Below are positions 23,959 through 36,809 of a stretch of 64,000 nucleotides of DNA, piece after piece (within the stretch, counting starts at the first letter, position 1; every line of letters begins with the position of its first letter). Location: the NCBI GenBank assembly GCA_021209875.1, contig JAGYVD010000010.1, forward strand, positions 1,364,001 to 1,428,000, read 5' to 3'. Made by a program: the position numbers and the translations under genes. The stretch comes from Rosellinia necatrix (taxonomy: Eukaryota > Ascomycota > Sordariomycetes > Xylariales > Xylariaceae). The notes under the pieces were generated by a model. It did not search any database. It was not told the origin of the DNA and saw only the letters and a program-made list of their open reading frames with translations.

Positions 23959-25495
23959 TACTTCGGTAGTAAACCACGGAGAATCAATCAGCGCGAATAT
24001 CCACGAGAGCGGGAAACATGGAATGATGCGCCAACGCCCGCATGTATGGAGGCGGGTCTATTTTCCGGAAATACTTGATCATAATCGGCATCGTGACGCG
24101 GCAATGGGAGTGCATATCTTGGGTGACAACGCTACTAAACAACGCAATCCATCCATGGATGGCCTCCCTACGAGATTAGTGGAGGTATAGCGTATCAATA
24201 ATGCAGTGGTGTTTATCGAGTGTGCCGTCAATTGAACCAGATGTATCTAGGTAGCTTCCTAAACCCCATTGAAGGGGCTATGGTGCTGCGCACTTAATCT
24301 AGGCTTTAGATATGATCTACAACATTGAGGTTGGTTGTTGAACGCGATGCGACTCCCCCTGAGGATGCCTTAGGGTAGGTCATGCTACTCAGGGGGGTCA
24401 ATCCATGGCGCGAATCATGATAACGCATCTGGCCCATCTAGCCCATCTAGCCCCGCCAAGCACCTCCCATAAAAGTAGACTCACCGTGACTGCCTATTGT
24501 AGGTACTTGCCTAGGCTGGTCCTTTCGATCTCTAGTAGCCGCCGGGCGATCAAGGTTAGAACTCGGGTGTAGTTATCTAGGCCAGATCTAGGCAAGTTCC
24601 AAGGAGCCGGCCGCTAACTAGGTAGCTTATGTGCCCCGATTTTCTCGTTCGAAGGTCAGCGACAGGTCTCGAAGCTTGCCCACAGCCAGAGAAAGCCCTG
24701 GTGCGATACATAGTGAGAAACAGGCCGCCTTCGTCCACGACACCGGTACCACGGAGGTCAATATTCTCCCGCACAACGATTGATAGCCAACCAACAAGGC
24801 CACATAGAGCGGTACAGAATACTTAAACTAGGTACATCGAATTGCATAGCACGGCTGTGCATATAGATCTTGTGCAGCCAATGGTAAAGCGCGGCTTTAT
24901 CATTATCTACGGTCCCGTTCTACATTTAGAGTCCGAGTACGTAGCAGTAAATACCTAGTTAGTGCCTATCTCATTGATCATTGGGCCTAACACGCAGAGC
25001 GACCTGTTGTCGCAGCTTTTGTCTGTAGCCCTCGCCCGCCCGCCACCGACGCATTCTCTCACCTAACCTAACCTTACCTACCTACTTACCTACCTACCTA
25101 CCTACTTAACCAAGCTACTTGCTTAAGCGAACTTCATACTCGCCTCTTACCTACCGACCTACCCAACCTAGTCTACCAGGATAGCACAGATTGTCAGCAG
25201 TCGATCTACCTAACTCGCTTTCTTCTGCCTAGGTCCTTTCTTCCATCCGATCCCCATCCGGTCGCCCAACCAACCCTCGTCTCTGCTCTGGCCCTCGCCC
25301 TCGCGCTCGCCTTCCTCGACGAAATCCTTCCCACCCCCAACAACGGGACGCAACTCGTAGTCACAGATCGACGGCCTCTTCTCCCTGTCCCACGGCAAAG
25401 CGCCGCCTTATTGACCATCTCGGATCGGTCCCATCACCGGCCCACAAAAATAAACTCTTCTCGCCGTCCACCGTCGCCGGAAGCTATCTGTCACG
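23959..25495. other. Intergenic region, 1.5 kb
   Basis: No gene is supported. Two AT/GC-neutral kilobases of tandem genes meet here: the 3' region of MAP1 and the promoter of the cornichon gene. The latter contains an ACCT-rich microsatellite (about 25063-25175) and a pyrimidine-rich leader. Confidence 0.55.
25063..25175. repeat. ACCT/TACCTA low-complexity array
   Basis: An imperfect run of CTAACCT, TACCTAC and TACTTAC units with six or more consecutive TACC words, about 320 bp upstream of the cornichon start. The same word family recurs at several promoters in the window. Confidence 0.75.
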
Positions 25496-26158
25496 ATGTC
25501 GGGCGAGGCGTGGTTATACCTTTTCGCCGTGCTGATAAATGCTGTCAATTTGTTCCTCCAAGTCTTCTTTACTATTATGTATAGTGACCTCGAATGGTAC
25601 GTGCTGGAACGACTGTGCGCCGAGGCTTTTGATCTCCGAACCTTCCTCCCTCCTCGTCGACGTCATCTGCATCTTGGGTTCCCAGCCTTGCTAATTGCCT
25701 CGACCTGCACAGCGACTATATCAACCCTATCGATCTTTGCAACCGACTCAACACTTATATCATTCCCGAGGCTGCCGTCCATGGCGCCCTGACTATCCTG
25801 TTTCTTGTTAATGGATACTGGGTCGCCCTGGTTCTAAATCTGCCGCTCCTCGCCTGGAATATTAAGAAGTGAGTCGCGCCATCACATGCCTTGCTACACT
25901 AAAGATTTTTTGTTTGGTGGTGGGACTAACGGCTGCGTGGTAGAATCGTCGATAATACCCACCTGCTAGATGCGACCGAAATCTTCAGGAAACTAAACGT
26001 CCATAAGAAGGTAAGGCTTCCAGAAGCTTCCTAGCGAGTTTTGAACTTGGACTGACAGGAAACAGGAATCGTTTTTCAAGCTCGGCTTCCACCTAGTCAT
26101 GTTCTTTTTCTACCTATACAGCATGATTGTCGCCCTAATTAAAGACGAGAAGCCATAA
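25496..26158 (+). CDS. ERV14: COPII cargo receptor, cornichon/Erv14 family
   Basis: Exons 25496-25596, 25713-25868, 25944-26010 and 26066-26158 give 138 aa, the same length as yeast Erv14. All three introns (116, 75 and 55 nt) have GT..AG ends and matching phases; the first donor is GTACGT. Cornichon proteins load membrane cargo into COPII vesicles at the ER. Seen: a first hydrophobic span ([23 protein letters not shown], residues about 5-27), the family block [18 protein letters not shown] created by the first splice, a second span ([22 protein letters not shown]), the conserved [11 protein letters not shown], and a C-terminal span ([18 protein letters not shown]). Nothing unusual. Confidence 0.96.
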
Positions 26159-27281
26159 GCAGGCCCGGCGTACGACCTCGAACCCGGTCTGACTATTGCG
26201 AATACCATAGTAGGCCACTAGTGGGCGTTGCAGATGCTGCAGGCGTTCGGGGGCCATTAGGGACGGGTCGGAAGCTATGGCAGCTTACAGTAACCTCGAG
26301 ACAACCGCGTAGGAATATCTTGGACACAACCACTATAACAGTCAATCAGTCAAGAATTAGGCATGGGACGACGTGAATATGTAGTCCTCAATCCTTGCAG
26401 GAATTATGGGACGCACGAGCTGGGGTTACATTAATGATAGAAGGTGTTTGAACGAACGTGATGAGCTGTACGCGGATGGCTGGGGATATGTTTGGCGGGA
26501 ACGATAGGTGCTTGTGCTTGTTTATTACGGCGCAGTCTTGTTTGCGCGCGATAGCGCATGATGAAAATACAGATAATACCCGAGACTTTTTAAGTTTAAC
26601 AATATATGCCCCTTTCAACGTAGGAGGTTTTATTGCATCCCGGCATCCCGGCATCCCGAGCAACGAGAAAATAAATATAGAGTATACGGACATGTGACTG
26701 TAAGGGATACTACTTGTCATATTCAGCTAGGTCTTGTATTTCAGCCCGATGCTCAACAGTCCGTGCCCCGTCACATCTAGTCATACGGCATCTATAGGCG
26801 GCGGCATGAGGACCGAATATATTCGGTATCACTTCAAATAGGTTTAAAAAAAAAAAAAGTAAAAAAAAGTGGTTATAAATTGTCATGACTCCATTTCTGA
26901 AAAGCCTTTGAGCTAAAAGCCGCCTCAGTACCTAAAGTACTTACTTACCTCACCCTTGGTGGGGGCCATGGTGTCTGTCTTCGGCCGAAATTATAGGTAT
27001 GCACATACTTAGGTAGTGTATGTATTTACCATATACATTTCATTTACCAGCACTTATCTTATCAGGTATCAATGGCCCTGCTAGGCTTTTCTAGGGCTAG
27101 CGTAGACTGTAGACTTGGCATAGGGCCGTGCCTCGCGCTCTATCCACCTTATGAGACCATACCTAGGTAGCCATACTAATCTGCCAGAGGCAAGTTATCA
27201 TTCTGCGCGTCTTCAAACTCTTCCTTGGTTTATTAACAATACCCACGCCCAGCGCATTCCGATTGGCGCCTCGAGGACAAT
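26159..27281. other. Intergenic region, 1.1 kb
   Basis: No gene is supported. A possible polyadenylation signal (AATAAA near 26669) lies after a three-unit GCATCCCG repeat (about 26636-26662). A poly(A) stretch is at about 26846-26868, and TACTTACCT-type words lie near 26940. Confidence 0.5.
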
Positions 27282-29166
27282 ATGGCCGACAGCTTCGGTG
27301 AGTATCCGCCGAATATGGCACCGCAAGACTCCCTGGTCGTTCGGGAACACGCTCAACCAGACCACGCTGTCGTGCCCTATACAGGAGAAGACCTGTCAAG
27401 GCCAACCCTCGGCCCGTTAAACCCCTTCAAAGACCAGTCGAATGCGCTAAAACGCAAGAACGTCCTCACCGGCAACGCCGAGGAGACCTTTATCAGCGAG
27501 CACACATTCAGATCCAAACACAGGGCACTGGAGGGAAAGGGCGGCCCCGAGAGGGAATCCAGGTCGGGCGCGGACATCAAAGACGAGGCTGCAAGGATAA
27601 GAGCCGGAAGACAGAAAAAGGGGGACGCCACAATTGCCGATGGAGATGGCGCGTACGTCGGGCCCTGGGCCGCGTACGCGAAGCCTGAGTGGGAGGAAGT
27701 AGGCCAGGACGAAGAAATCGGGAGCGATGAGGAAGTGGAGTACGTTTACGAGGATGACGACGACGTCATCGAGAGCGGTGCTGTAGTGTCCGCCCCGGTC
27801 GCTGCGTTGGCGAGGCGCAAGGAGGTGGAACAGATGGGAGAGGAGACCACTATTTTCCACGGCTCCGAACAGTTCGATTACCAAGGGCGAACATAGTAAG
27901 TTGCTCCCCGTGCCGCCCGTATTACCACCTTGTTGTTTTTTTTGTGGCGGTAGTGACTGACTCCATATTCTGCAGTATGCACGTGCCGCAAGATCTCGAT
28001 GTCGATCTCAAGAAAGAGCCCGGGACAATCACGAATTACATACCAAAAAAGCTCGTTCATACCTGGAAGCATCATGGCGACAAAGCCGTCACCGCCCTTC
28101 GGTTCTTTCCCATGTCCGGCCATCTTCTTTTGTCGGCTGGTGCAGATAACACAGTAAAGATATTCGACGTCTACCGCAGCAAAGAGCTTTTAAGATCCTA
28201 CTGCGGCCATACCAAGGCGATTACCGACATAAGTTTCAACCGCGATGGCAGCCAGTTCATCTCGGGCTCCTTCGATCGCTCTATGAAGCTCTGGGACGTG
28301 GAGACTGGACAATGCCTGGCCAAGTTTTCAAACGGCAAGACTCCTAATGTCCTTCGGTTCAACCCATCTGTTGAACATTCCACCGAATTCCTAGCCGGGT
28401 TATCCGATAATAAAATAGTTCAATACGACACTCGGACACGCGAACTTGTTCAAGAATATGACTACCACCTCAATGCGATCAATACCATCACGTTTGTCGA
28501 CGAAAATAGGCGCTTCGTCTCGACGAGCGATGACAAGTCCATCAGATTTTGGGATTACAACATTCCCGTCCCGATCAAGGTAAGTATTGGCAGGAGTTGG
28601 TGTCCTTGTAGTAAACTTGCTAATCCGTGGGTTTCAAGTACATCGCGGAGCCGCACATGTACCCCATCACTCGCACGGTACTACATCCGTCACAAAAGTA
28701 CCTAGCTTGTCAGAGCTCCGACAACCAAGTGCTAGTGTTTTCTGCCACGGATAAATTCAGGCAGAACAGGAAGAAGAGCTTCAGGGGTCATAATAACGCC
28801 GGCACCGCCATCGATCTAGCCTTCAGCCCTGACGGTCAGTTCCTGGCTAGTGGTGATAGTGCCGGATTCGTTGCCTTTTGTAAGTACATTGTAGTAAATC
28901 TCGTGCCTCTTCCTCATTCGCCCATCTCAAGTAGCGCACCACCATGCCCGGATCGCCGCCATGACTTGTTTATATGTTTTTTTTGCACATTCGGCGACAT
29001 GCTAGAGCGACGCTAACTATAGATTATAGGGGACTGGAAGACCTGTAAGATGTACCATAAGTTACAGGCAGGGGATCAAGCTGTCACCTGTGTCCAATGG
29101 CATCCGCAAGAAACGAGCAAAGTGGCTGCCGCGGGATTAGACGGCGTCATTCGGTACTGGGACTAA
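27282..29166 (+). CDS. PRP17: Pre-mRNA-processing factor 17 (Prp17/Cdc40)
   Basis: Exons 27282-27895, 27976-28579, 28639-28879 and 29030-29166 give 531 aa. Donors are GTAAGT in all three introns and the phases agree (2, 0, 1). It is a WD40 protein of the spliceosome acting at the second catalytic step. The N-terminal 200 residues are charged and acidic (for example EYVYEDDDDVIESG) and contain FISEHTFRSKHRALEGKGG-like conserved blocks. After the first splice comes YMHVPQDLDVDL, then the WD40 propeller beginning HTWKHHGDKAVTALRFFP and SGHLLLSAGADNTVKIFDVY. The last blade ends in GLDGVIRYWD, the usual terminus. About seven repeats are present. Confidence 0.96.
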
Positions 29167-29506
29167 GTCAACTACAGTAGTCCGAGATTAGGGCGCTGAT
29201 AGGCACGGATGCAAGGTACAGGAATAAAGACCGTGCGAGGTAGAACGAGATAGGCGCTTCTCAAATGCTGTCGTCGGATCATTCCGTCTTGAACTTTCGG
29301 CCTAATACTCAACGGGCAGCAGATTTTCTGCACAGGCCGATATTACCCCGGCCGGACGGTTTCTGCCTGGCCGCTCTTTCATGACTTCACCTCTCTATAT
29401 AATAATAAGGTACCGCTCGCAATATACCCATACATAGACAAGACCTAACCTATCTCATCTAAGGCCGTGGGAAACAACTCAATCCTAACGTATCATCTGA
29501 TTCGGG
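29167..29506. other. Intergenic region between convergent genes
   Basis: 340 bp between the 3' ends of PRP17 and the rhodopsin-like gene. No feature beyond presumed terminators is seen. Confidence 0.6.
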
Positions 29507-31225
29507 CTATACCGGGCTTTGATTTACTTTGGCTCGCTGCGGTATCGTGATGATACGTGGCCGTTGATCAGGCTCTCGCACGCGATGGACCTCTTGGTTG
29601 ATCTGTGTCGCAACAAAGATCCCGCTCCTGACATCAACATTATCAGGCTCAGGCGTGGCCTCCTCAGCCGAGACCCTGGTGTCTACTTCCTCTAGCTCAA
29701 TCCAGCCATCAAGCGTGTCATGGAGATTGTCGTCTCCCACTCGCAATCTTGAGCTAAGTCTTGATCCCGGGCGCGAGCCCAGCAGCGAATTCCGAAGCGG
29801 TCTAGATTTTGGCCAGCTGTCTCTATTTCCTCCTTCGCCTGACACTGAACCAACTATCGAGCGCCGAATTGCGCTTCGGGGCATTGGCTTGTGTGCGCTG
29901 TCTTGGGCGCCTGGCTCTGTGGGCCCAGGCTCATCCCAAATGTTTGCATATTGTCGTGATTGCCTTGTTTGCTCTATTTCGTCACCGACAACACTAGAGG
30001 CGATAGCTGATCTTCGAGGGCCACAATTGTTTTTTCCCGCAGTCTTCTTTTGGCCCTCGCTGAACCCAAGCCGCATTAGAGCGTAAATAGTCGGTAACGT
30101 GGCAACTGAGGCGGCCGACGCTACTTCCACCGATCCCCACAACACTCTATTTAGGAGGACATCTGTGTATGGTAAGCCTTCTACTAGGCGAAAAATTTCA
30201 ACCACTATCATAGTAACCCCGAGGCCGAAAACCGAGAGCCGGACCCGCTCCCCCTTGGAGATTGGTGCTCTGAAGATCAAAAAAACGAAGAGAAGGAATA
30301 ACACGATATCCGTAATAGCATGACCGATTTCTACAGTCACCAGTCAGTTCATGCCTCCAGTTATTCCTCTTACTTCGCGAAACGTCTATGAGAGTCAACG
30401 CACCGTAAGTTATTATCCAAGCGGCATTATAGGTACTATCAACACGTTAGCCTTGCAGGTCTACTGCGCTCATGCTGAACTTACCATTTGTTCGGGTCAG
30501 GGAATAACTTCCAGTTCAGTTCCACACCCTGACACTCAAGAAAGATGGATATAAAGGATGCGAGAAATGTAGCGCCAAAAACGATGTGCGTGAACCAAAG
30601 GATCGGCCGTTGACATGAAAGCTTTCGCAGTAAAGTGCCGAGATTATCTAGAACCGCCATCTTTAAGCTCCAAAGCCTACCGAAATTATTAATGGCAGTT
30701 CTCGTTTAGTTGCAACACGGAATCCCTAACAAGTGCACTGCTTAATCTCTTAAAGAAGCGAACGCGGGGGATGAGGTGCACATACACGATAGTAACGCTT
30801 ATTCGAGCCACAACAAGAAGTTTTCCCGCTAAGGCAAGATTGCTTTGCTCTTGGGCAGACAGGTCGAGTCCTTCAACCGTTGGTGCTAAAATAATCGACG
30901 AACTTAGTCAATAACGCTCAGCCAGGTTATCCTGATAGGGTTGGTGTGTTGATTAGACATCATTGTGCCTGGTGTAAATGTTATTTATCTTACCTTGTAG
31001 GAGGACGGCCATGCTAAGTGGCGTGCCGTATTTATTAATATAATAGTCGCCAGCCATGTGCGGGCCACTGAAGATCAACGCTATGACAAGCCAAACATCT
31101 CCTATAGTAAACCCCCGATTTCGCCGTTTCCGTAACCCAAGACGCAATAGGATTAAAAATAATACAAGCCCGTTGCAGAGCCAGAGGCCAAGCGCTCCGG
31201 ATTTGTAGTCAGCCCCGGTAGCCAT
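29507..31225 (-). CDS. Fungal rhodopsin-like / PTH11-type integral membrane protein
   Basis: Multi-exon gene. Well-supported pieces are 31225-30994, an exon from 30885, one ending at 30485, 30435-30404, and 30330-29507. The intron between about 30720 and 30650 is certain to exist but its borders are not. The first exon has a hydrophobic helix (LWLCNGLVLFLILLRLGL) and FTIGDVWLVIALIF. The next has AGKLLVVARISVTI. Then WFTHIVFGATFLASFISIFLECQ and NWKLFPDPNKC match the seven-helix family pattern 'ECxP...W..pDPG.C'. GHAITDIVLFLL and VFGLGVTMIVVEIFRL supply the last helices. A cytoplasmic Ser/Arg-rich tail of about 170 residues follows. This is the rhodopsin-domain family (PF20684 type) common in ascomycetes; ligand and role unknown. 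About 470 aa expected. Confidence 0.75.
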
Positions 31226-34200
31226 AGTCGGTTCACCAGGTGGGAATATTCGGTGCAGTTAATTATAGTTAGGATGCTGTCTTGAAGCTGGCTGATCGAG
31301 TACATGAATCTCGATGCCCGTTTATACAGCTGCACTGGATCTTGGTTCGGATGACACGTCGGAACGAATATGATTTAACGCCCACGTTGAGTTAATAACC
31401 ATGGTGGAGTGGTGGGTGCGGGAAATTTGTGTTTATAATTTATATCATGGGACAATGTTAGGTAATTCCGGAATGGACAACACATCTCATGCATGATGTC
31501 ACTCTCTACCTTGCATACTACTTGCCGAACATTATATAGTGCTGTAGCTACACACACAGCAATTATACATCTGCATGCGAATTCAAAACTTTGTGGGCTA
31601 GTTTCTGCTAAATCAAGCAACGTATGCCTTTGTGATACTCGGGAGACTTCACAGACACTGTGTTCCCAACCCACTCTGAATCCATGAATTTTTGAGCAGT
31701 GAAGTTACCTCATGATAGGAATAAATGTGCGAAGTCCACCAACATGGAATATAACGATTATCTAGGTTACCCGAGGGTAAGAAGGCTACACGAGATGTGG
31801 ACCTAGCTCATCCGGGTATAGTCCATTTAATAGACATCACTATAACCTACACGCGCCGTCTCGGTAAACGCCCTAGTGCTGTTGTGTAAATCACTCCCCG
31901 GACGACTACTCGGCAGGGGCCGTACACTACTAGGACCCAAAAAAGTTTAAGCAATGAGGACCATGTTCAGCGCATATTTGCCCATTCCTAAGCACCAGGA
32001 TGCTGGACACCTACTTTTTCGTTCAATGCAGGTTCAGAGTACGCTGATATTCCCATGACTTAGCTTGCCGTCAGTAAGTGACAAATACGGATTCTTATGA
32101 GATCATCCGCCCTCGGTGATAGTAACAAGAATGTGCAACTACGTAGCCTAAACTTGCTTGCCTTCACTAATATACAGTATTATAAATTGTATTCCATCAG
32201 AATAGTGTGTCGTTTCAGGCTTATTGGAGGTACGTCCGATTTGCCACTACCTTGACTGAGAAATCTTGGCATAAACCATACAACCCTGTATGCAAGCAAG
32301 TTACATCGCTTAAAATATCCGTCTTAGATCTAAGCGAAAGTTAAATGGATAGTATGGGTCTCTCTGATGGAAGACATGCATTGGAAAGGTATGAATCATG
32401 TGGGTATTGGAGGCTGTGACAGTCCTACTTTTGAAACTAATGATTAGCATATAGGTGGTAAAAGGCTAGCATTTTATATAACCACATTAGGTGAAAATTT
32501 ATCGAACTAGGATATGAGCGATCTAATTAATAGCTACGGATGCTGTGCCTACCTTTGTTATGTAAATTCACTGTGTCTGGTATGACCAACTAGATCAAAC
32601 CACCCCAAGCTATCTAGGACATTGCATTGATCAAACTGTGAGCGTAGAATTAGCGCACCAGCAAAGTGGGATTACATTCGGAAAGAAGGATTTATCAAGA
32701 TAGCTGCTAGGCGTGATACATTCCAGAACACGACAGCATTGCGGATGTTGGGCCGTAATCGGAAAACTATTTACCCCTATTCCAGGCACTTGAACTGTCC
32801 TTGCAGCAATACGACGATACAATAAAGATCTGACAAGGACGGCTTCTAATAAGGGAGCTAAAGATTTGAGCCTCCCACGCCGAGCATTAGATAAGCCATG
32901 AAGATAGATAAGTGACCCCATGATTATAATAAACACATAAGAACACTACAGGATTATCAATCCCCGTAGCTCTCAAGGCTAATAGTTAACTAAAATACCT
33001 TCTGCTAAAAGAAGGTTGTTTGTTACAATTCTTATTACTAATAGTTCCAAAATTCATTTATGTTATTAAATAAGGAGGGAAGTTCCCTAGTATGGTAGTC
33101 GCCAGCGATTCCGGCTTGTCTACATAATATTTAGGTCCGTGCCCAGCGGAGGCTCGGATGCCGGGCTGGGTTCCTTGGTATTGTTTTTCCTTCGAGAAAT
33201 GGCAAATAATTTTACACACTAGGCAGCCGTGGGCTTGGTGTCGCTGATTATTCGGGCGTGGGGCTCCTTATCGGTCATATTACATGTACTACTTAGTAAT
33301 GGTACGAGAAAAATATAGGGAGCTCAGCTGGCATCGCCATGGAACACATGCTACTAGATCTTTTGAATAATTGACAGTGGGTGATTCAATAAAAAAATTA
33401 TATTATATTAATAACACTATGTGAGCCATTTCAACGAAGCCAGACTTAGATAAATGGGGCTAGAAATGCCAGACGAGACACGCTTGCGCAAGGCTCATAG
33501 TTGAGGGAGCAAATTCTCTTGGTCTTGAAGCTGTGGGGTGTCGTCGAGTTGGTGGACCAAGGATCCTACCATAACCCCATAACTTCCTCCGGTTCCAATG
33601 ATGGTAGAAACTTAGGGTTGTATATCTTCATATGCTGTGTATTATGATAGTTAGAATAGAAATTAATAAAATGCGCTCTTGGGACAATGTAGCATTAATA
33701 AACAGATCATAATTCTGCCAACACTGATATAAGATAACTGTCCGATATTCTGTAATCAATAGACGATTCTATGTTAGGTACAGGGGTGATTCCTTCAAAA
33801 TGGTTATAGTAATTATAAAATCCTAGTCTTAATTCATCGCTTAAGTAGTGCAGGAGCAAGATGAGTAGGGAGTTCTTGACATCAAACAACTCCGCAGATT
33901 ATCCTCTCTGATACGATCCTGAAAAACAAGAAAATGAAAATAGGTGTGCTCGTGGCGCGCAGAAGTGAGTCAGCAGACGCGCTTGTACTCAGCACCTAAA
34001 ACTGCGCATCACGTGTCGCACCATAAGTAAGCGATACGTCAACAGAGGCAATGAACTGGGCGTGCAAGACCATAAGATACCACAAGAACAGATCAACATT
34101 TGTCATAACGCCATATCTTTAGACTTCGATGTGACTGTCCTAGAGGCGAGCATTAACTATTCACTAATTACAGGTTTTTTGGACGAGATAGCTGGACTTC

Positions 34201-36809
34201 ACATCTCCCCATATGCATTACCTGTATAGGCCACCATGTTAGATGCGGTGAGCGTGCTGTTGGGCTGTGACGCTGTGCGCATTCAGATTGGATATGGGAT
34301 TACCCGATCTCCTATACATTGCCGATGGGCGACCTGTAATATCAAAATAACGCGGGTCTACCATTCACTCGGGACCGACTCCACGCTTGGTATCACAATA
34401 TCGCCCACAGCGTTTGAACGGCGCCTGTTCTCTCGACGACCCAATTGTTTGCCATACAGAGCCGCCGGGTTCTGTTTATGGTGTTACAACATTTCGGAAT
34501 TTCGCCGTAGCCGAATTGACACTATTAGTCGAGTTTTTCTTTTCTTTTCTGTTGGTCCCGTCAGATAGTGAAATTCTAAGCAGCGACCATCCTATTGGAT
34601 CTCACATGCTAAGTGCGTTAACCGCGTTCGAGTATTATTATATATGTCACGACTGCGTGATCTCTGCAAAGTGGATTGAACTGGACAACGTAACTGAGTG
34701 CATTAATGCGTCATGTAACCTACCTCAGTGTGATGTGAAGGATACAAACAAATCGCTGGCACCTAAGTAATGCTGTGCCACAAACAATATCACCCGTACA
34801 CATATAAATTGAATCTGAGGAGCTCCATGTTAAAACTTCACTACAGTCTTTCTCGAACATATAACACCACCTCCTCTCTCACAGGGCTACACAATTATTT
34901 CTCTATATTTTTTACTACCCTAAAAATTTCTCAATTAGATTTATAATAAGACAATATCTATCACTCCATCAAATCTTCTACTTGTCCAGCAGTTATCCAC
35001 AACCCGGGGCGTATCAACGCCTTTTCCTCAGAGCCCCAATACGATCCAAGACACCGCATAACAAAGGAAACCGATCAGAATGTGCTGTTTTGTCCAGCCC
35101 ATCGCACACACGGCCGTAGTGTACCCTGCGCCAGTTGTGGTTGCTGCACCGGCACCCCCTCCACCACCTCCCATCATTGTCCAGCCGGTTGTCCCTGTTT
35201 TCCCTGTTGTTTCTGTCATGCCTGTGGTGCACCCCGTCTCATTCGTGCCGATGGTACCGAGCGGCGTCGTAGTAAGAAGACTGTGTTGAAAATACGTTCG
35301 TCGGGGAATAAAATGAGTAACACAGGCTGAATATTGGGGCGTGAATACCACGCTGGGAAGGGATATCGCTCAGATGATGGGAGACGGCTATGATTTAGGG
35401 TTCAGGGGATACGTTGCGTTATTGGGAGATATAGTCATGGGTGTGTGACTGGGGGGATTTGAGACTACTTTGCGTTGGATTGATAGGGTGCTATTATTAT
35501 TAACCTGACGGTCTGATATGGAATGAATCCTTAATAATTCTCACTCTTTACTCGGGGTTCTGTGATTGCTGCCGGTTTTAAGGGACGCCAAAGGTTAGAG
35601 CTAGAGGTAACAGGCAACTAACTCCGGAGTGGATGTCACGAAGTGCTTACAATTAGAAGATATAGATAAATTAGAGAGACTACCAGAAGTGTGTGGCCCT
35701 ATAGTGGAGAAGTATGTACCTTCTCGCACTTTTTTAAGATAATGCGAGCTAGGTTGGAGGGTCTGGGTCTTTTGTGACACGAGGCACCATCATAAGATGG
35801 GGCAGACCGTCATGAAACAGCAATGGCCGCCTGGCCTGCTGTTTGGCTGTATGCTGTCGCCGTGTATAGATATCATTACATTTTCTGTCCCAACACGTCC
35901 CGTGGAAAGGGGAATAAGGCTAATGTTACTTAAAGAAATACATATTATAATACTACAACGTGCTAGACCCTTCCTTGGAGCCAGAAGTGTAGTTGTGAGG
36001 AGAACTGAGTGCTATACCTAACGTGGCTTAGATCCATGTCTATATTTGGCAGTGAGATGAAACACCGCTACGTTTCTTTTTATCTTTCCAGTGCGATTCT
36101 ACCTAGGTGGCGGTGGTGAAGGCGCATTGTTAGCATAAATGCCAGAGAGTTTAGGGCGTGCAGTTGCCTAGACTAGTAGTTTAGATAAGTAGTGGTAGGT
36201 AGGCATTCGTTCACTATATCAGTACCTAGGTAAGTAGGTATCTGTCGAGTGTGTTTGTAGATAACATCGCTAAGTAAGGCCCTCTGAAAGGTGGTGGTGA
36301 ATCTGGTGATGGCTTCAATTAGAACCACTTTTCCCCAATACTCCGCCATAACTACCCCGCGCGATGTAATCATAGCCAAGACTTTAAAAATGACATTATA
36401 TCTTGGTGAACCCCACAGATAGTATCGGTGAGGCGCTATGGTCAGCACATACACACCTTGGAAAGACCCGGCAGCATGGATGAGAGCTGCCAAGTCCGTT
36501 ACATCGTCATTCGTGGACTCGCCTAGGCTAGGGGACGGTGGACGTGATCGCGCAAGCTCGCAGTTGAGAACGATCAGTTGTGTAAATCGTCCTGGTCCCC
36601 ACTCTGGCTCGGGACAATTGAATCCGAGCAAATCGATTTTGACATTGGGGTTGATATTGACGTTTTTTTTATTATTGAGTATAGGCCGAGTTATTTATCC
36701 GAGGCGACCTGGCGAGAGACTAAATATGCCGTCCCGTGTCCCCCCTCGCTCGCATCTAAATCATGGATCTACCGCGTGTTCCATCCACTTGTCACCCTAG
36801 AGCCCGAGG
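31226..36809. other. Gene-poor region, 5.6 kb
   Basis: No gene is confidently supported. Candidate ORFs are short and unrecognised: 32631-32936 (minus), 34236-34568 and 34387-34770 (plus, different frames overlapping), 35080-35289 (plus, Val/Pro-rich, starts MCCFVQPIAHTAVV) with its antisense shadow 35028-35351, and 36173-36631 (minus, 152 codons). Base composition is moderately AT-rich but not of the saturated kind seen at 53-61 kb. TAGGTA words recur at about 36180-36240. It may contain decayed genes. Confidence 0.45.
35080..35289 (+). CDS. Possible small Val/Pro-rich protein
   Basis: A 69-codon ORF starting MCCFVQPIAHTAVV, with a run of six prolines and alternating Val/Pro segments (VVPVFPVVSVMPVV). 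A Cys pair at positions 2-3 could be a lipidation site, but this is speculation. The antisense frame is a Thr/Gly-rich translation of the same repeat, so low complexity alone could create both. No family recognised and no intron evidence. Confidence 0.2.
   Translation: MCCFVQPIAHTAVVYPAPVVVAAPAPPPPPPIIVQPVVPVFPVVSVMPVVHPVSFVPMVPSGVVVRRLC

Noticed and set aside
30500..30545. Frameshift in the rhodopsin-like gene after the ECQ motif
   Set aside because: Rechecking the bases showed a continuous frame through to the next GTAAGT donor; the shift came from a misreading.
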